From Acidothermus sp. (lineage in GTDB: Bacteria > Actinomycetota > Actinomycetes > Acidothermales > Acidothermaceae): a stretch of DNA of 64,000 nt. A program made the translations under genes and the position numbers. The stretch spans positions 1-64,000 of the forward strand of contig JAIMAI010000002.1 of NCBI GenBank assembly GCA_023512015.1. The letters are read 5' to 3'. Shown here in pieces: positions 21,228 to 30,782 of the stretch (positions are counted from its first letter, which is position 1; each line of letters begins with the position of its first letter). The notes under the pieces were generated by a model that made no database searches, was not told the DNA's origin, and worked only from the letters and a program-made list of their open reading frames with translations.

Positions 21228-22145
21228 TCACCAGCCACGGACGGCGAGCCGCCGATCGGCCGGAAGGCTGTCGGCGCTGATGCCGACCATCGGCTCCCCC
21301 AGCCCGCGGGAAACCTTCGCGATCACATCGGGGTCGTCGTAGAAGGTCGTAGCCTTGACGATCGCGGCGGCGCGTTTGGCCGGATCGCCGGACTTGAAGA
21401 TGCCGGAGCCGACGAACACCCCATCCGCGCCGAGCTGCATCATCAACGCCGCGTCGGCGGGGGTGGCGATTCCGCCGGCGGTGAACAAGACGACGGGCAG
21501 CTTGCCGGTCTGCGCCACTTCGCGGACCAGTTCGTAGGGTGCCTGTAGCTCCTTCGCAGCCGAGTACAACTCGTCCTCGGGCAGCGTGGTGAGCCGACGG
21601 ATCTCGTCGCGGATCGCCCGCATGTGGGTGACTGCGTTGGACACGTCGCCGGTGCCGGCCTCCCCCTTCGAGCGGATCATCGCGGCGCCTTCGGTGATCC
21701 GTCGAAGTGCCTCGCCGAGATTGGTGGCGCCGCACACGAACGGCACGGTGAACTGCCACTTGTCGATGTGGTGGGTGTAATCCGCGGGAGTGAGCACTTC
21801 GGATTCGTCGATGTAGTCGACCCCGAGGGCTTGCAGGACCTGGGCTTCGACGAAGTGCCCGATCCGCGCCTTGGCCATCACCGGAATCGAGACCGCGTTC
21901 ATGATCTGCTCGATGAGTTCGGGGTCGCTCATCCGAGCGACACCCCCTTGCGCCCGAATGTCGGCGGGCACCCGCTCCAGGGCCATGACGGCCACCGCTC
22001 CGGCATCCTCTGCGATCTTCGCTTGCTCGGGGGTGACCACATCCATGATCACCCCACCTTTGAGCATCTCGGCCATGCCGCGCTTGACCCGCACCGTGCC
22101 GACGGCCGGCTGCTCACCCGAATTCGGCTGGGAATTCTCGGACAC
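21228..22145 (-). CDS. pdxS: Pyridoxal 5'-phosphate synthase catalytic subunit PdxS
   Basis: 305 residues from a GTG ([17 protein letters not shown]) with GGAGGAG seven bases upstream. The TIM-barrel signatures include [40 protein letters not shown] with an active-site Lys, [13 protein letters not shown], and the phosphate-binding [20 protein letters not shown]. It condenses ribose 5-phosphate, glyceraldehyde 3-phosphate and ammonia into PLP. The pdxT partner follows directly. Confidence 0.97.
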   Translation of the reverse strand: MSENSQPNSGEQPAVGTVRVKRGMAEMLKGGVIMDVVTPEQAKIAEDAGAVAVMALERVPADIRAQGGVARMSDPELIEQIMNAVSIPVMAKARIGHFVEAQVLQALGVDYIDESEVLTPADYTHHIDKWQFTVPFVCGATNLGEALRRITEGAAMIRSKGEAGTGDVSNAVTHMRAIRDEIRRLTTLPEDELYSAAKELQAPYELVREVAQTGKLPVVLFTAGGIATPADAALMMQLGADGVFVGSGIFKSGDPAKRAAAIVKATTFYDDPDVIAKVSRGLGEPMVGISADSLPADRRLAVRGW

Positions 22146-22223
22146 CGTGGTTCTCCTCCGTCGTCCCACGTCGGAGAGGAAGAAACAAGAGCTCTTTCGT
22201 CGACGTGGCTGCCTGTGGTCAGT

Positions 22224-22814
22224 CTAAGCCGGCCGGGACGTCGGCCAGTCCTCGTGCGGCCCGCTGCGGATGAGGGCCAGCCGGGCCAGTGCGGCCGGCG
22301 GATCGTCGTCCATCTCGAAAGACGTTGGTTCCGCAAACCGGTGGGCCAGCCGCAGCCAGCGGACCAACCGGTGCCGGCGTACCGCGAGGGTGGCCCGCAC
22401 CGCGTCGTTGTGGAAACGGCGGGCGAGCGGAATCTTGGTGGTGACGGCCTCGAGCTCCTCGACGAGGGAGCGGGCCGACGGATCAGCGATCAGCAACGCG
22501 ACGAGGTCGCCGTCCTCGTCGTCGAACGCCGCCCGCAGGGCCACCGACAACGCGCTCTCCTCCGCTTCCCGATCAGTCCCCGCGGCGGTCCGGGCGCGGT
22601 GGGCGGCGGTGGCGAGCAACAGGCTGGTGGCCGGGTCGAGCAGCCCGGACGCCGCGAGTTCGAGGACTACCGCCGAGCGGCGGAGCAAATGGGAGTCGAG
22701 GATCGCCCGAGCCGCTTCGACCCGGGCATGGAGGCGCTCCAACCGTCCGATGGTCGCCACCAGGTAGGTGAGGACGACGATCGCCGCGACGATGGCCCAG
22801 AACCACCAGGGCAC
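22224..22814 (-). CDS. LemA-like membrane protein
   Basis: 196 residues with an N-terminal membrane helix (WWFWAIVAAIVVLTYLVATI). A helical region resembles LemA: RLHARVEAARAILDSHLLRR near the start and ARRFHNDAVRATLAVRRHRL near the end match the family's 'RVDxA..LDxxLxRR' and 'YNDAVR' landmarks. The role of LemA proteins is poorly defined. It is packed 3 bp after pimA in the phosphatidylinositol-mannoside operon, where mycobacteria instead carry a Nudix-type gene (from memory). The family call rests on motif resemblance only. Confidence 0.65.
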   Translation of the reverse strand: MPWWFWAIVAAIVVLTYLVATIGRLERLHARVEAARAILDSHLLRRSAVVLELAASGLLDPATSLLLATAAHRARTAAGTDREAEESALSVALRAAFDDEDGDLVALLIADPSARSLVEELEAVTTKIPLARRFHNDAVRATLAVRRHRLVRWLRLAHRFAEPTSFEMDDDPPAALARLALIRSGPHEDWPTSRPA

Positions 22815-22817
22815 GGC

Positions 22818-23942
22818 TCATCCCTCCGCGAGCGGGGAGAGGTCGAGAGCGACGGTTTCGTAGACCCGGACGACGGCCCGAGCGACCACCGGCCAGTCGT
22901 AGGAGCGCACCCGCTCCCGCCCGGCGGCAGCGAGCTGAACCCGCTGCGCTTCGTCGTCGAGCAATTCGAGGAGGACGCGCGCGAGACGTTCGGAATCACC
23001 GGGAGGAAAGAGGCGCCCCGCCCGGCCGCCGTCGAGCACGGTCCGGAAAGCGTCGAGATCGCTCGCGACCACCGGGGTCCCCGCCGCCATGGCCTCCAGG
23101 AGGACGACCCCGAAACTCTCCCCACCGGTGTTGGGTGCGACGTAGACGTCGACGGAGTGCAGCATCCGCACCTTGTCTTGTTCGCTCACCCGCCCGAGGA
23201 AGGTGATCCGATCGCGGATGTCGGAGTCGAGAGATCGGCGTACCTGGTCGACGTCTCCCGGGCCGGCGATCAGCAGTCGGGTGGTGGGGCGGTGCTCTGC
23301 CACGCGGTGGAAGGCCTCGAGCAGCACGGCCAGGCCTTTGCGCGGCTCGTCCAGCCGGCCGAGGAAGCCTATGGCCCCGCCGTCCCCAGGCCACCCGGGG
23401 AGCGGCTCGGCGTCGGCGAAACGGCCGACGTGAACGCCGTTGGGGATCAAAACGGCGTCACCGCCGAGGTGCTCTACCAGCGTGCGCCGGGCCGCTTCGG
23501 AGACCGCGACCCGACCGTGGATCTTCTCGAGTGCGGTCTGCAGGATCGGGTACGCCGCGACCATTGCCCGCGAGCGGCTGATGGAGGTGTGGAAGGTGCC
23601 GACGAGCGGGTCGTCGGCGGCCCAACACGCGAGCAGGCCGAGGCTCGGCGCCGCGGGCTCGTGCACGTGGACGACGTCGAAGCCGCCCTCCCGCAGCCAT
23701 CTTCGGACCCGGCCGGCGGACAGCACGCCGAAACACAGCCGCGCCACCGAGCCGTTGTAGGGCACCGGAACGGCGCGGCCGGCCGAGACCGCGTACTCCG
23801 GTAGGGCGTCCTCGTCGTCTGCAGGTGTGATCACTGAGACGTCGTGGCCGAAGGACTGCAAGGTCTCGGCGAGATCACGGATGTGCCCTTGGACCCCACC
23901 GGGAACGTCCCAGGTGTAAGGGCAGACCAGACCGACCCGCAC
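22818..23942 (-). CDS. pimA: Phosphatidylinositol alpha-mannosyltransferase PimA
   Basis: 374 residues with a GT-B fold, GT4 family. The N-terminal half starts RVGLVCPYTWDVPGGVQGHI, typical of PimA, with VVHVHEPAAPSLGLLACWAA and TFHTSISRSRA. The C-terminal half carries the nucleotide-sugar site and the E-x7-E motif in GESFGVVLLEAMAAGTPVVA. PimA transfers the first mannose from GDP-mannose onto phosphatidylinositol at the inner membrane face, the entry step to PIMs and lipomannan. The acyltransferase (4 bp away) and pgsA1 lie upstream in pathway order. Confidence 0.94.
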   Translation of the reverse strand: MRVGLVCPYTWDVPGGVQGHIRDLAETLQSFGHDVSVITPADDEDALPEYAVSAGRAVPVPYNGSVARLCFGVLSAGRVRRWLREGGFDVVHVHEPAAPSLGLLACWAADDPLVGTFHTSISRSRAMVAAYPILQTALEKIHGRVAVSEAARRTLVEHLGGDAVLIPNGVHVGRFADAEPLPGWPGDGGAIGFLGRLDEPRKGLAVLLEAFHRVAEHRPTTRLLIAGPGDVDQVRRSLDSDIRDRITFLGRVSEQDKVRMLHSVDVYVAPNTGGESFGVVLLEAMAAGTPVVASDLDAFRTVLDGGRAGRLFPPGDSERLARVLLELLDDEAQRVQLAAAGRERVRSYDWPVVARAVVRVYETVALDLSPLAEG

Positions 23943-23946
23943 GCCG

Positions 23947-24924
23947 CTACCCCTTGGCGCGCCGGTCCGCCGTCCACAGCGGCTGCATCATGTGCCAGTC
24001 CTCCGGGTGGGCGGAGATCGCTGCGGCGAACGCGTCGGCCAGCCGCTGGGTCAAGGCGGCGATCCGTTCGCTGCGGTCGGCGTCGGTGAGGTCGGGGGGG
24101 ACGGCGAGTGGCGGGTGGACCCGAGCGCCCCACCCGTCGCGGTCGGATCCGCGGTCCCTCCAGGTGAACCACAGCTCGACGGGAAGCAGGGCAGCGCCCG
24201 TGGCACATGCCAGCGCGGCCGGCCCGGCGGGCAGGGTCGTCGGCTCACCGAAGAACACCACCGGGACGCCGTCGCCGGCGAGATCGCGGTCGCTCACCAG
24301 GCACACGATCCCGCCTTCGCGGAGCCGTCGAGCCAGCACCGGAAACGTGCCGCGCTCCGAACCGAGGGCGAGCACTTCCATTCCGAGCTGCTGGCGGATC
24401 GCGACGAACCGCTGGAAGATCGATTCCGGGCGCAGTCGTTCGGCCACCGTGGTGAACGGATATCCGTTCAGCGCCAGCCACGCCCCCGCCTGATCCCAGT
24501 TGCCCAGGTGCGGCAGGGCCAGGATCACTCCCCTGCCCGCGGATACGGCCCGTTCGAGATGCTCTAGGCCCTCGACCGCCATGCCGTCGAGAATCCGGTC
24601 TTTCTCGAAGGAGTCCAGCCGCAAGAACTCGACCCAGTAGCGGGCGTAGGAGCGCACGGATGCGCGGACCAGAGTCGGCGTGACGGCGTCCGGGCCGACG
24701 ACCCGGGCAAGGTTGCGCTCCAGTTGGCGGACTCCAGCTCCCCGCCGCCACACCATGAGATCGGCGAGGACGAAGAACACCCTCCGTACGGCGTCTTCCG
24801 AGAGCCGACCCGCCGCCGCGATCACGATCTGGAGGAGACGGGCCCACGCGGCGCGCCGCAGACGCCGCGTCCACCGGCGGAGCGGGGATCGCTTGCCGGC
24901 GACGTCGGGGTGCTCGTTGCTCAT
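23947..24924 (-). CDS. Phosphatidylinositol mannoside acyltransferase (PatA-like)
   Basis: 325 residues of the LpxL/HtrB lysophospholipid acyltransferase family. The catalytic H-x4-D box is seen in LALPHLGNWDQAGAWLAL. Further landmarks are VAERLRPESIFQRFVAIRQQ, LVSDRDLAGDGVPVVFFGEP and the C-terminal HPEDWHMMQPLW. It should acylate the mannose added by PimA. The ATG overlaps the pgsA1 stop as ATGA and the stop is 4 bp before pimA, so PI synthesis, mannosylation and acylation are co-expressed. Confidence 0.92.
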   Translation of the reverse strand: MSNEHPDVAGKRSPLRRWTRRLRRAAWARLLQIVIAAAGRLSEDAVRRVFFVLADLMVWRRGAGVRQLERNLARVVGPDAVTPTLVRASVRSYARYWVEFLRLDSFEKDRILDGMAVEGLEHLERAVSAGRGVILALPHLGNWDQAGAWLALNGYPFTTVAERLRPESIFQRFVAIRQQLGMEVLALGSERGTFPVLARRLREGGIVCLVSDRDLAGDGVPVVFFGEPTTLPAGPAALACATGAALLPVELWFTWRDRGSDRDGWGARVHPPLAVPPDLTDADRSERIAALTQRLADAFAAAISAHPEDWHMMQPLWTADRRAKG

Positions 24925-25631
24925 CGGGCGAAAAGACGGGGTCGGGGCCCTCCCACGGGCGGCGCTTCGGCGGCTTCGGTGATATGCGTCTCGCCGGGGG
25001 CAGCGGGCTGAGCGGGACTCGGGGCGGGCTCACCGGTGCGGGCTTGGTGGTAGACGGCGACGACCCGCTGGACGACAGTGATCGCCGTTGCCACCGCGAG
25101 CACCCACAGCCCGATCGCCTGCAGGTACGGCACACCGAGGTCGCCGAACCCCATCGCCACCAGGACGACGATAAGCCGCTCGGTGCGTTCGGCGATCCCC
25201 ACGTCGCCGCGCAGGCCGAGACCTTCAGCCCGGGCGCGCGTGTAGGAGACGAGCATCGCGGCCGCGAGGCAGAACAGCGACAGCCCCGCGAGCCAGGGTT
25301 GGTGGCCGCCGTCCGCGAACCACCACGTCAACCCACCGAAGATCGCCGCGTCGGCGATGCGGTCCATCGTGGAGTCGAGGAACGCCCCCCACCGCCCGGT
25401 CCGGCCGGCCGCGCGCGCCAGTGCGCCGTCCACCATGTCGAGACAGACGAAGATCGAGATGACGAGCGAGCCCCAGAAGAGTTCGCCTCGGGGGTAGAGG
25501 GCGAGGGCGGCGGCGACCACCGCCAGCGTGCCGACCACCGTCACGGTGTTCGGACTCACCCCGCGGGCCGCGAGCGCGGAGCCGATGGGGGCAAGGAAGC
25601 GCTGAAGCGGGAGGCGTACACGCTTCAGCAT
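24921..25631 (-). CDS. pgsA1: Phosphatidylinositol phosphate synthase (CDP-alcohol phosphotransferase)
   Basis: 236 residues from the ATG at 25631, which has GAGGA five bases upstream; the ATG at 25673 lacks a ribosome site. The CDP-alcohol phosphotransferase motif D-x2-D-G-x2-A-R-x8-G-x3-D-x3-D is complete, read as DMVDGALARAAGRTG then RWGAFLDSTMDR. Several membrane helices follow. ARAEGLGLRGDVGIAERTER matches the inositol-phosphate-accepting subgroup. It makes phosphatidylinositol phosphate from CDP-diacylglycerol and inositol phosphate. The Pro/Ala-rich C-terminus is longer than in M. tuberculosis (from memory). Confidence 0.93.
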   Translation of the reverse strand: MLKRVRLPLQRFLAPIGSALAARGVSPNTVTVVGTLAVVAAALALYPRGELFWGSLVISIFVCLDMVDGALARAAGRTGRWGAFLDSTMDRIADAAIFGGLTWWFADGGHQPWLAGLSLFCLAAAMLVSYTRARAEGLGLRGDVGIAERTERLIVVLVAMGFGDLGVPYLQAIGLWVLAVATAITVVQRVVAVYHQARTGEPAPSPAQPAAPGETHITEAAEAPPVGGPRPRLFAR

Positions 25632-25776
25632 CACGGTCCTCGTCGATGGGTGGCCGTTCGGAACGCTGCTCATGGTATCGGTCGCGCCGGCCGCACCGAA
25701 GTGTCGCAAGGTCCTTGTGGAGCGCGGCGGCGGAGGAGCAGAGTCGAAGAGACTCCCCATCGCGAAGGAGGCTCCC

Positions 25777-27933
25777 ATGGCAGACAAATCGAGTAGCTCC
25801 ACGGCGGCCGCCGGCAGAGTACCCGTGGTCGACCAGCCAACCAAGATTCGCAACGTGGTGCTGGTCGGCCACTCGGGGGCAGGAAAAACCACTTTGGTCG
25901 AGGCGCTGCTGGTCGCAGCCGGCGTGCTCACCCGGCCCGGGCGGGTCGAAGACGGCACGACGGTGAGTGATTTCGACGACGTGGAGGTCCGTCAGCAGCG
26001 GTCCATTTCGCTGGCGCTGGCGCCTCTGGAATTCGAGGGAATCAAAGTAAACCTGCTGGATGCGCCGGGTTACGCCGATTTCGTAGGGGATTTGCGGGCG
26101 GGTCTGCGGGCCGCCGATGCCGCCCTTTTCGTGGCGTCCGTAGCCGACGGGATCGACGGCTCTACGCGGATGTTGTGGGAGGAATGCGCACGGGTCGGGA
26201 TGCCCCGCGCAGTGGTGCTGACGAAATTGGATTCGCAGCGGGGTGATTTCGACGCCCTGCTCGCGGAGTGTCGCAGTGCCTTCGGGAGCGGAGTGGCGGC
26301 GCTGTATCTGCCGGTGCGCCCGAACCCCGACACACCGCCGAGTGGATTGCTCGGGCTGCTCTCCGGACAGGTCGCCGAGTACCGAGACGGACGGCGGCAG
26401 CTGCGGACGGCGACCGACGCGGAGCTCGCCGCCGCGGCGTCGGCGCGGGACGCCTTGCTCGAAGGCATCATCTCCGAAAGCGAGGACGAGACGCTCATGG
26501 ACCGCTACCTCGCCGGAGAGCCGATCGACGAAAAGACGGTGGTGGACGATTTGGAAAAGGCGGTCGCACGAGGTTCCTTCTATCCGGTGTTGGCGGCGTG
26601 TGCCCCGCAGGGTCTTGGAACGATCGAGATCCTCGAACTCATCACGCGAGCTTTCCCTTCGCCCGTCGAACGGCCGATTCCCCCGGCGATGAGCCTGTAC
26701 GGCAAGCCGGAACCGGAGCTGCGCTGCGACCCTGCCGGGCCGCTCGCGGCAGAGGTGGTGAAGACGACGTCGGACCCATACGTGGGCCGGATCTCGTTGG
26801 TGCGGGTCTTCTCCGGCACGCTGCGCCCGGATTCCACGGTGCACGTCTCCGGACACGGAATGGCCGACCGCGGCCACGAGGATCACGATGTCGACGAGCG
26901 GATAGGAGCGTTGAGCTGCCCGCTCGGGAAGACCCAACGCCCGATCCCGCAGGGAATAGCAGGAGACATCGTTGCGATCGCGAAATTGTCGCGCGCGGAG
27001 ACCGGGGACACTTTGTCCGACAAGGATTCCCCGCTCTTGATGAGTCCCTGGGAGATGCCCGAGCCGCTGCTGCCGGTCGCGGTGCAGGCGAAGTCGAAAT
27101 CCGACGAAGACAAACTCTCGCAGAGCATCGGGCGGTTGGCCGCCGAGGATCCGACGCTGCGCGTGGAGATGAATCCGGAAACCCACCAGTTGGTGCTGTG
27201 GTGCATGGGGGAAGCGCATGCGGACGTCGTCCTCGACCGACTGAAGAATCGCTACGGTGTCGAGGTCGAGACCGTGCCGCTGCGCGTTCCGTTGCGGGAG
27301 ACGTTCGCCAGCAAGGCGACCGGCCATGGCCGGCACGTCAAGCAATCCGGAGGACACGGTCAGTACGGCATCTGCGACATCGAAGTCGAACCGCTCCCGG
27401 AGGGCAGTGGATTCGAATTCGTTGACAAGATTTTCGGTGGTGCGATCCCGAAACAGTTCATTCCGTCGGTGGAGAAGGGCATCCGCGCGCAGATGGAACG
27501 CGGGGTGGTCGCCGGTTATCCGGTGGTCGACATCCGCGTCACCCTCGTCGACGGAAAGGCGCATTCGGTCGACTCCTCCGACATTGCGTTCCAAATGGCC
27601 GGGGCGCTGGCGCTCAAAGAAGCGGCAAAATCGGCGCAGATGCTGCTCCTGGAACCGGTGGACGAGGTCGGCGTCCTCGTCGCGGACGAGTACGTCGGCG
27701 CGGTGATGAGCGACTTGTCCGGACGGCGCGGACGGGTGACTGGGACGGAACCGGTCGGCCAGGGACGCACCCTGGTGCGGGCCGAAGTGCCGGAAATTGA
27801 GATCACTCGCTATGCGATCGATTTGCGCTCGCTGTCACACGGTACGGGTACTTTCACCCGCAAGCGGCTGCGGTACGAGCCGATGCCGCCGAATCTCGCG
27901 CAGAAGGTCATCGCCGAGCACAAGGAGGAGTGA
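25777..27933 (+). CDS. Elongation factor G-like protein EF-G2
   Basis: 718 residues from an ATG with AAGGAGG five bases away. The GTPase domain has G1 GHSGAGKTT at 31-39 and G3 DAPGYADF. The G4 motif is TKLD rather than the NKxD of true EF-G, and the effector region reads VRQQRSISLALAPLEF. Domains II-V follow, with SGGHGQYGICDIEVEPL and GFEFVDKIFGGAIPKQFIPS. This fits the actinobacterial EF-G2/FusA2 group, whose exact ribosomal role is unclear. The gene points opposite to all its neighbours and separates pgsA1 from the HIT gene. Its stop lies 7 bp from the convergent HIT stop. Confidence 0.92.
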   Translation: MADKSSSSTAAAGRVPVVDQPTKIRNVVLVGHSGAGKTTLVEALLVAAGVLTRPGRVEDGTTVSDFDDVEVRQQRSISLALAPLEFEGIKVNLLDAPGYADFVGDLRAGLRAADAALFVASVADGIDGSTRMLWEECARVGMPRAVVLTKLDSQRGDFDALLAECRSAFGSGVAALYLPVRPNPDTPPSGLLGLLSGQVAEYRDGRRQLRTATDAELAAAASARDALLEGIISESEDETLMDRYLAGEPIDEKTVVDDLEKAVARGSFYPVLAACAPQGLGTIEILELITRAFPSPVERPIPPAMSLYGKPEPELRCDPAGPLAAEVVKTTSDPYVGRISLVRVFSGTLRPDSTVHVSGHGMADRGHEDHDVDERIGALSCPLGKTQRPIPQGIAGDIVAIAKLSRAETGDTLSDKDSPLLMSPWEMPEPLLPVAVQAKSKSDEDKLSQSIGRLAAEDPTLRVEMNPETHQLVLWCMGEAHADVVLDRLKNRYGVEVETVPLRVPLRETFASKATGHGRHVKQSGGHGQYGICDIEVEPLPEGSGFEFVDKIFGGAIPKQFIPSVEKGIRAQMERGVVAGYPVVDIRVTLVDGKAHSVDSSDIAFQMAGALALKEAAKSAQMLLLEPVDEVGVLVADEYVGAVMSDLSGRRGRVTGTEPVGQGRTLVRAEVPEIEITRYAIDLRSLSHGTGTFTRKRLRYEPMPPNLAQKVIAEHKEE

Positions 27934-27940
27934 GCGACCG

Positions 27941-28534
27941 TCAAGTCGAGGTTTCGGTCCACGTGCTCGCGAGGAGTTCCCTCGTGTCGCTCAGCAATTG
28001 CGGCAGTACCCGAGTCCGCCCGACCACCGGCATGAAATTCGTGTCCCCTCCCCAGCGGGGCACCACGTGCTGGTGGAGATGCGCGGCGATACCGGCACCC
28101 GCGACCGCACCGAGGTTGATGCCGATGTTGAAGCCCTGCGGGTTGGAGGCGGTCCGCAGCACGACCACTGCCCGCTGGGTGAAGGCCATGAATTCCGCCG
28201 CCTCGTCGGCGTTCAGATCGGTGATGTCCGGCACGTGCCGATACGGCACGATGAGCAGATGCCCTGCGTTGTAGGGGAAAAGATTGAGGACGGCGTACAC
28301 GAGTCGGCCCCGTGCGACGATCAGCCCCTCGTCGTCCGGTTTGCCGACCGCGACGCAAAACGGACAGACGGTGGGGTCGTTCGGGTCTCCCGCCGGTTTG
28401 GCCTCCCCGCGGATGTAGGGGAGCCGGTGGGGGGTCCAAATCCGGGTGAAGCCGTCGGGGACGCCGGCCGCTTGGCCGGCATCGAAGCCGCCGGGCTGAA
28501 GGCCGGTCCCCGTCGGGGAGGGATTTCCGGTCAT
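27941..28534 (-). CDS. HIT-family protein, probable Ap4A phosphorylase
   Basis: 197 residues starting MTGNPSPTGTGLQ, 5 bp after the thrS stop. The histidine triad is AHLHQHVVPRW (His152, His154, His156). A CPFC pair at 57-60 sits before the HIT core (LNLFPYNAGHLLIVPYRHVP). The order thrS-HIT-pgsA matches mycobacteria, where the equivalent protein is an Ap4A phosphorylase splitting diadenosine tetraphosphate into ADP and ATP. Coupling to ThrRS is sensible because synthetases make Ap4A as a by-product. The activity is inferred from family and position. Confidence 0.88.
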   Translation of the reverse strand: MTGNPSPTGTGLQPGGFDAGQAAGVPDGFTRIWTPHRLPYIRGEAKPAGDPNDPTVCPFCVAVGKPDDEGLIVARGRLVYAVLNLFPYNAGHLLIVPYRHVPDITDLNADEAAEFMAFTQRAVVVLRTASNPQGFNIGINLGAVAGAGIAAHLHQHVVPRWGGDTNFMPVVGRTRVLPQLLSDTRELLASTWTETST

Positions 28535-28539
28535 GATCC

Positions 28540-30546
28540 TCACACCTGGATACGCCGCTCGATCGCGTCGCAAATCTCCGCCACCGCATCGGCGATCGGC
28601 ACCCCGTTCTTCTGGGAGCCGTCACGGTAGCGGAAGGAGACCGCCTTGCGGGCCACGTCGTCGTCCCCCGCGAGAAGGATGTAGGGGACCTTCTGTTTCG
28701 CTGCGGTGCGGATTTTCTTCTGCATACGGTCGTCGGAAGTATCGACTTCGAACCGCACCCCGGCGGCCCGCAGCGGCTCCCCTACTTCGTGCTCCAGGTA
28801 CGGGACGTGCGCATCGCTGATCGGGATACCGACCGCCTGCACCGGGGCCAGCCAGGGCGGGAACGCTCCGGCGTAGTGCTCGATCAGCACGCCGAGGAAT
28901 CTTTCGACCGAGCCGAACAGCGCGCGATGAATCATGACGGGTCGCTGCCTGCTGCCGTCGGAGGCCTGGTATTCAAGGTCGAAGCGCTTCGGCAGGTTGA
29001 AGTCGACTTGGACGGTCGATATCTGCCAGTGCCGACCGATCGCGTCTTTTGCCTGCACCGAGATTTTCGGACCGTAATATGCGGCGCCACCCGGATCCGG
29101 TACGAGGGTCAAGCCTGATTCGCGGGCCGCCGCCTCCAACGCCGCAGTGGCCTGCTCCCAATCCTCCGGCTCTCCCACGAACTTCGGCGAATCGTCTCGG
29201 GTGGACAGTTCCAGGTAGAAATCGGTGAGCCCGTACTCGCGTAACAGGTCCAGCACAAACGCGAGGACCCGACGCAGCTCCTCCCCCATCTGCTCGCGGG
29301 TGCAGAAGATGTGAGCGTCGTCCTGGGTGAAACCGCGAGCCCGGGTGAGGCCGTGCACGACTCCGGATTTCTCGTAGCGGTACACCGTCCCGAACTCGAA
29401 GAGCCGCATCGGCAGTTCCCGGTACGACCGTCCCCGCGAGCGGTAAATCAGGATGTGCATCGGGCAATTCATCGGCTTGAGGTAGTAAGTCGTCCCGCCG
29501 TCGAGTTCGAACGGTGGGAACATCCCCTCGGCGAACGAGCGTAAATGTCCGGAGACGACGAATAGATCCTGCTTGGTGATGTGCGGAGTGGTGACGAACG
29601 AGTATCCGCCCTGTTCGTGGCGTAGCCGGGAGTGGTTCTCCATTTCGCGGCGCACGATCGCGCCCTTGGGATGGAACACCGCCAGGCCGGATCCGATCTC
29701 CTCAGGGAAACTGAAGAGATCGAGCTCGACCCCCAACCGGCGATGATCACGGCGTTCGGCTTCGCGCAGGAATTCGAGGTACCGGTTCAACGCCTCCCGG
29801 GATTCCCATGCCGTCCCGTAAATCCGCTGAAGCTGCGGATTCGCTTCGCTCCCCCGCCAATACGCTGCGGCGACCCGGGTAAGGGCGAACGCCGGGATCA
29901 GCCGGGTGGACGGCAGGTGCGGCCCGCGACAGAGGTCTTTCCAGGCGACCGTGCCATCCGGGCGGAGGTTGTCGTAGATGGTCAGCTCACCCGCACCGAT
30001 TTCCGCTTGAGCTCCGTCCACGTCGCCGGCCGACGATTTCAACCCGATCAGTTCGAGCTTGTACGGCTCGTCGGCCAGTTCGGCACGCGCCTCCGCCTCG
30101 GAGACCACCCGACGGCGAAAACGCTGCCCCTCTCGGACGATCTGGCGCATCCGCTCTTCGAGGGCCCGCAAATCCTCGGGCGTGAAGGGCTCGCGGACAT
30201 CGAAGTCGTAATAGAAGCCGTTCTCGATCGGGGGGCCGATCCCGAGCCGGGTGCCGGGGAAGAGCGCTTGCACCGCCTGCGCGAGTACGTGCGCGGTCGA
30301 ATGCCTCAGGATCCTGCGGCCGTCGTCGGAGCCGATGGTCACCGGCTCGACCTGGTCGCCGTCCGAGAGCTCGGTGTCGAGATCCCGGAGCACTCCGTTG
30401 ATCCGGACGGCGATCACGTCGCGCTCGCTGAAGAGCTGGGCGGCGGTCGTGCCGGGGGCTACCTCCCGCACCACTCCTGCGAGCGAGATCCGAACGCTGG
30501 CCGCGGGAATCGATTCGACCACGTGCGCTCCGTTCCTCTCCGTCAT
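28540..30546 (-). CDS. thrS: Threonine-tRNA ligase
   Basis: 668 residues. An N-terminal TGS domain is followed by the editing domain with [19 protein letters not shown] (HxxxH) and the class II core: [13 protein letters not shown] with a zinc Cys, [32 protein letters not shown] and later [20 protein letters not shown]. The C-terminal anticodon-binding domain ends at the stop. It charges tRNA-Thr and clears Ser-tRNA-Thr. It begins the interrupted thrS-HIT-pgsA-pimA block. Confidence 0.97.
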   Translation of the reverse strand: MTERNGAHVVESIPAASVRISLAGVVREVAPGTTAAQLFSERDVIAVRINGVLRDLDTELSDGDQVEPVTIGSDDGRRILRHSTAHVLAQAVQALFPGTRLGIGPPIENGFYYDFDVREPFTPEDLRALEERMRQIVREGQRFRRRVVSEAEARAELADEPYKLELIGLKSSAGDVDGAQAEIGAGELTIYDNLRPDGTVAWKDLCRGPHLPSTRLIPAFALTRVAAAYWRGSEANPQLQRIYGTAWESREALNRYLEFLREAERRDHRRLGVELDLFSFPEEIGSGLAVFHPKGAIVRREMENHSRLRHEQGGYSFVTTPHITKQDLFVVSGHLRSFAEGMFPPFELDGGTTYYLKPMNCPMHILIYRSRGRSYRELPMRLFEFGTVYRYEKSGVVHGLTRARGFTQDDAHIFCTREQMGEELRRVLAFVLDLLREYGLTDFYLELSTRDDSPKFVGEPEDWEQATAALEAAARESGLTLVPDPGGAAYYGPKISVQAKDAIGRHWQISTVQVDFNLPKRFDLEYQASDGSRQRPVMIHRALFGSVERFLGVLIEHYAGAFPPWLAPVQAVGIPISDAHVPYLEHEVGEPLRAAGVRFEVDTSDDRMQKKIRTAAKQKVPYILLAGDDDVARKAVSFRYRDGSQKNGVPIADAVAEICDAIERRIQV

Positions 30547-30702
30547 CGTGCTGCCGTGCCGATGCTAGTGCGCCCCGAGCGGGGCGGTGCCACCCGTCGC
30601 ATCCGCAGGCCACTCACGGCTTCGGGGCCCGTGAGCGTTCTTGACCTCACCCCTTCGGCCGTATCGGGCTGCTCCATCGAGAGGCCCAATTCCCGTGAGT
30701 AG

Positions 30703-30732
30703 TTGTGATCTCACTCACAGTAACGCTACGAT
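30703..30732 (+). promoter_or_regulatory. Predicted sigma70-type promoter for the small ORF at 30783
   Basis: A -35-like TTGTGA (30703-30708), an 18-base spacer and a -10-like TACGAT (30727-30732) precede the strong ribosome site GGGAGGAGG at 30766-30774. The -35 element lies inside the CRP-type palindrome. Both hexamers deviate moderately from consensus. Confidence 0.45.
30704..30719. promoter_or_regulatory. CRP/GlxR-type operator palindrome
   Basis: The 16-mer TGTGATCTCACTCACA has perfect arms TGTGA-N6-TCACA, the consensus of CRP-family cAMP-responsive regulators (Crp/GlxR in actinobacteria). It overlaps the -35 of the predicted promoter for the small ORF at 30783, which suggests repression of that promoter. 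It also lies about 158 bp upstream of the divergent thrS start. The symmetry is seen directly; the regulator is inferred. Confidence 0.65.
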
Positions 30733-30782
30733 CAGTCGAGATCGCTCGGTAGCGCAGACTCACCTGGGAGGAGGTTTCCGTG

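Noticed and set aside
21624-23804. 726-codon plus-strand frame opposite pdxS, LemA-like and pimA genes
   Set aside because: Antisense artefact; the real genes have intact motifs and starts.
25225-27594. 789-codon minus-strand frame opposite EF-G2
   Set aside because: Runs through the EF-G2 gene and into pgsA1 in the wrong frame; no recognisable protein.
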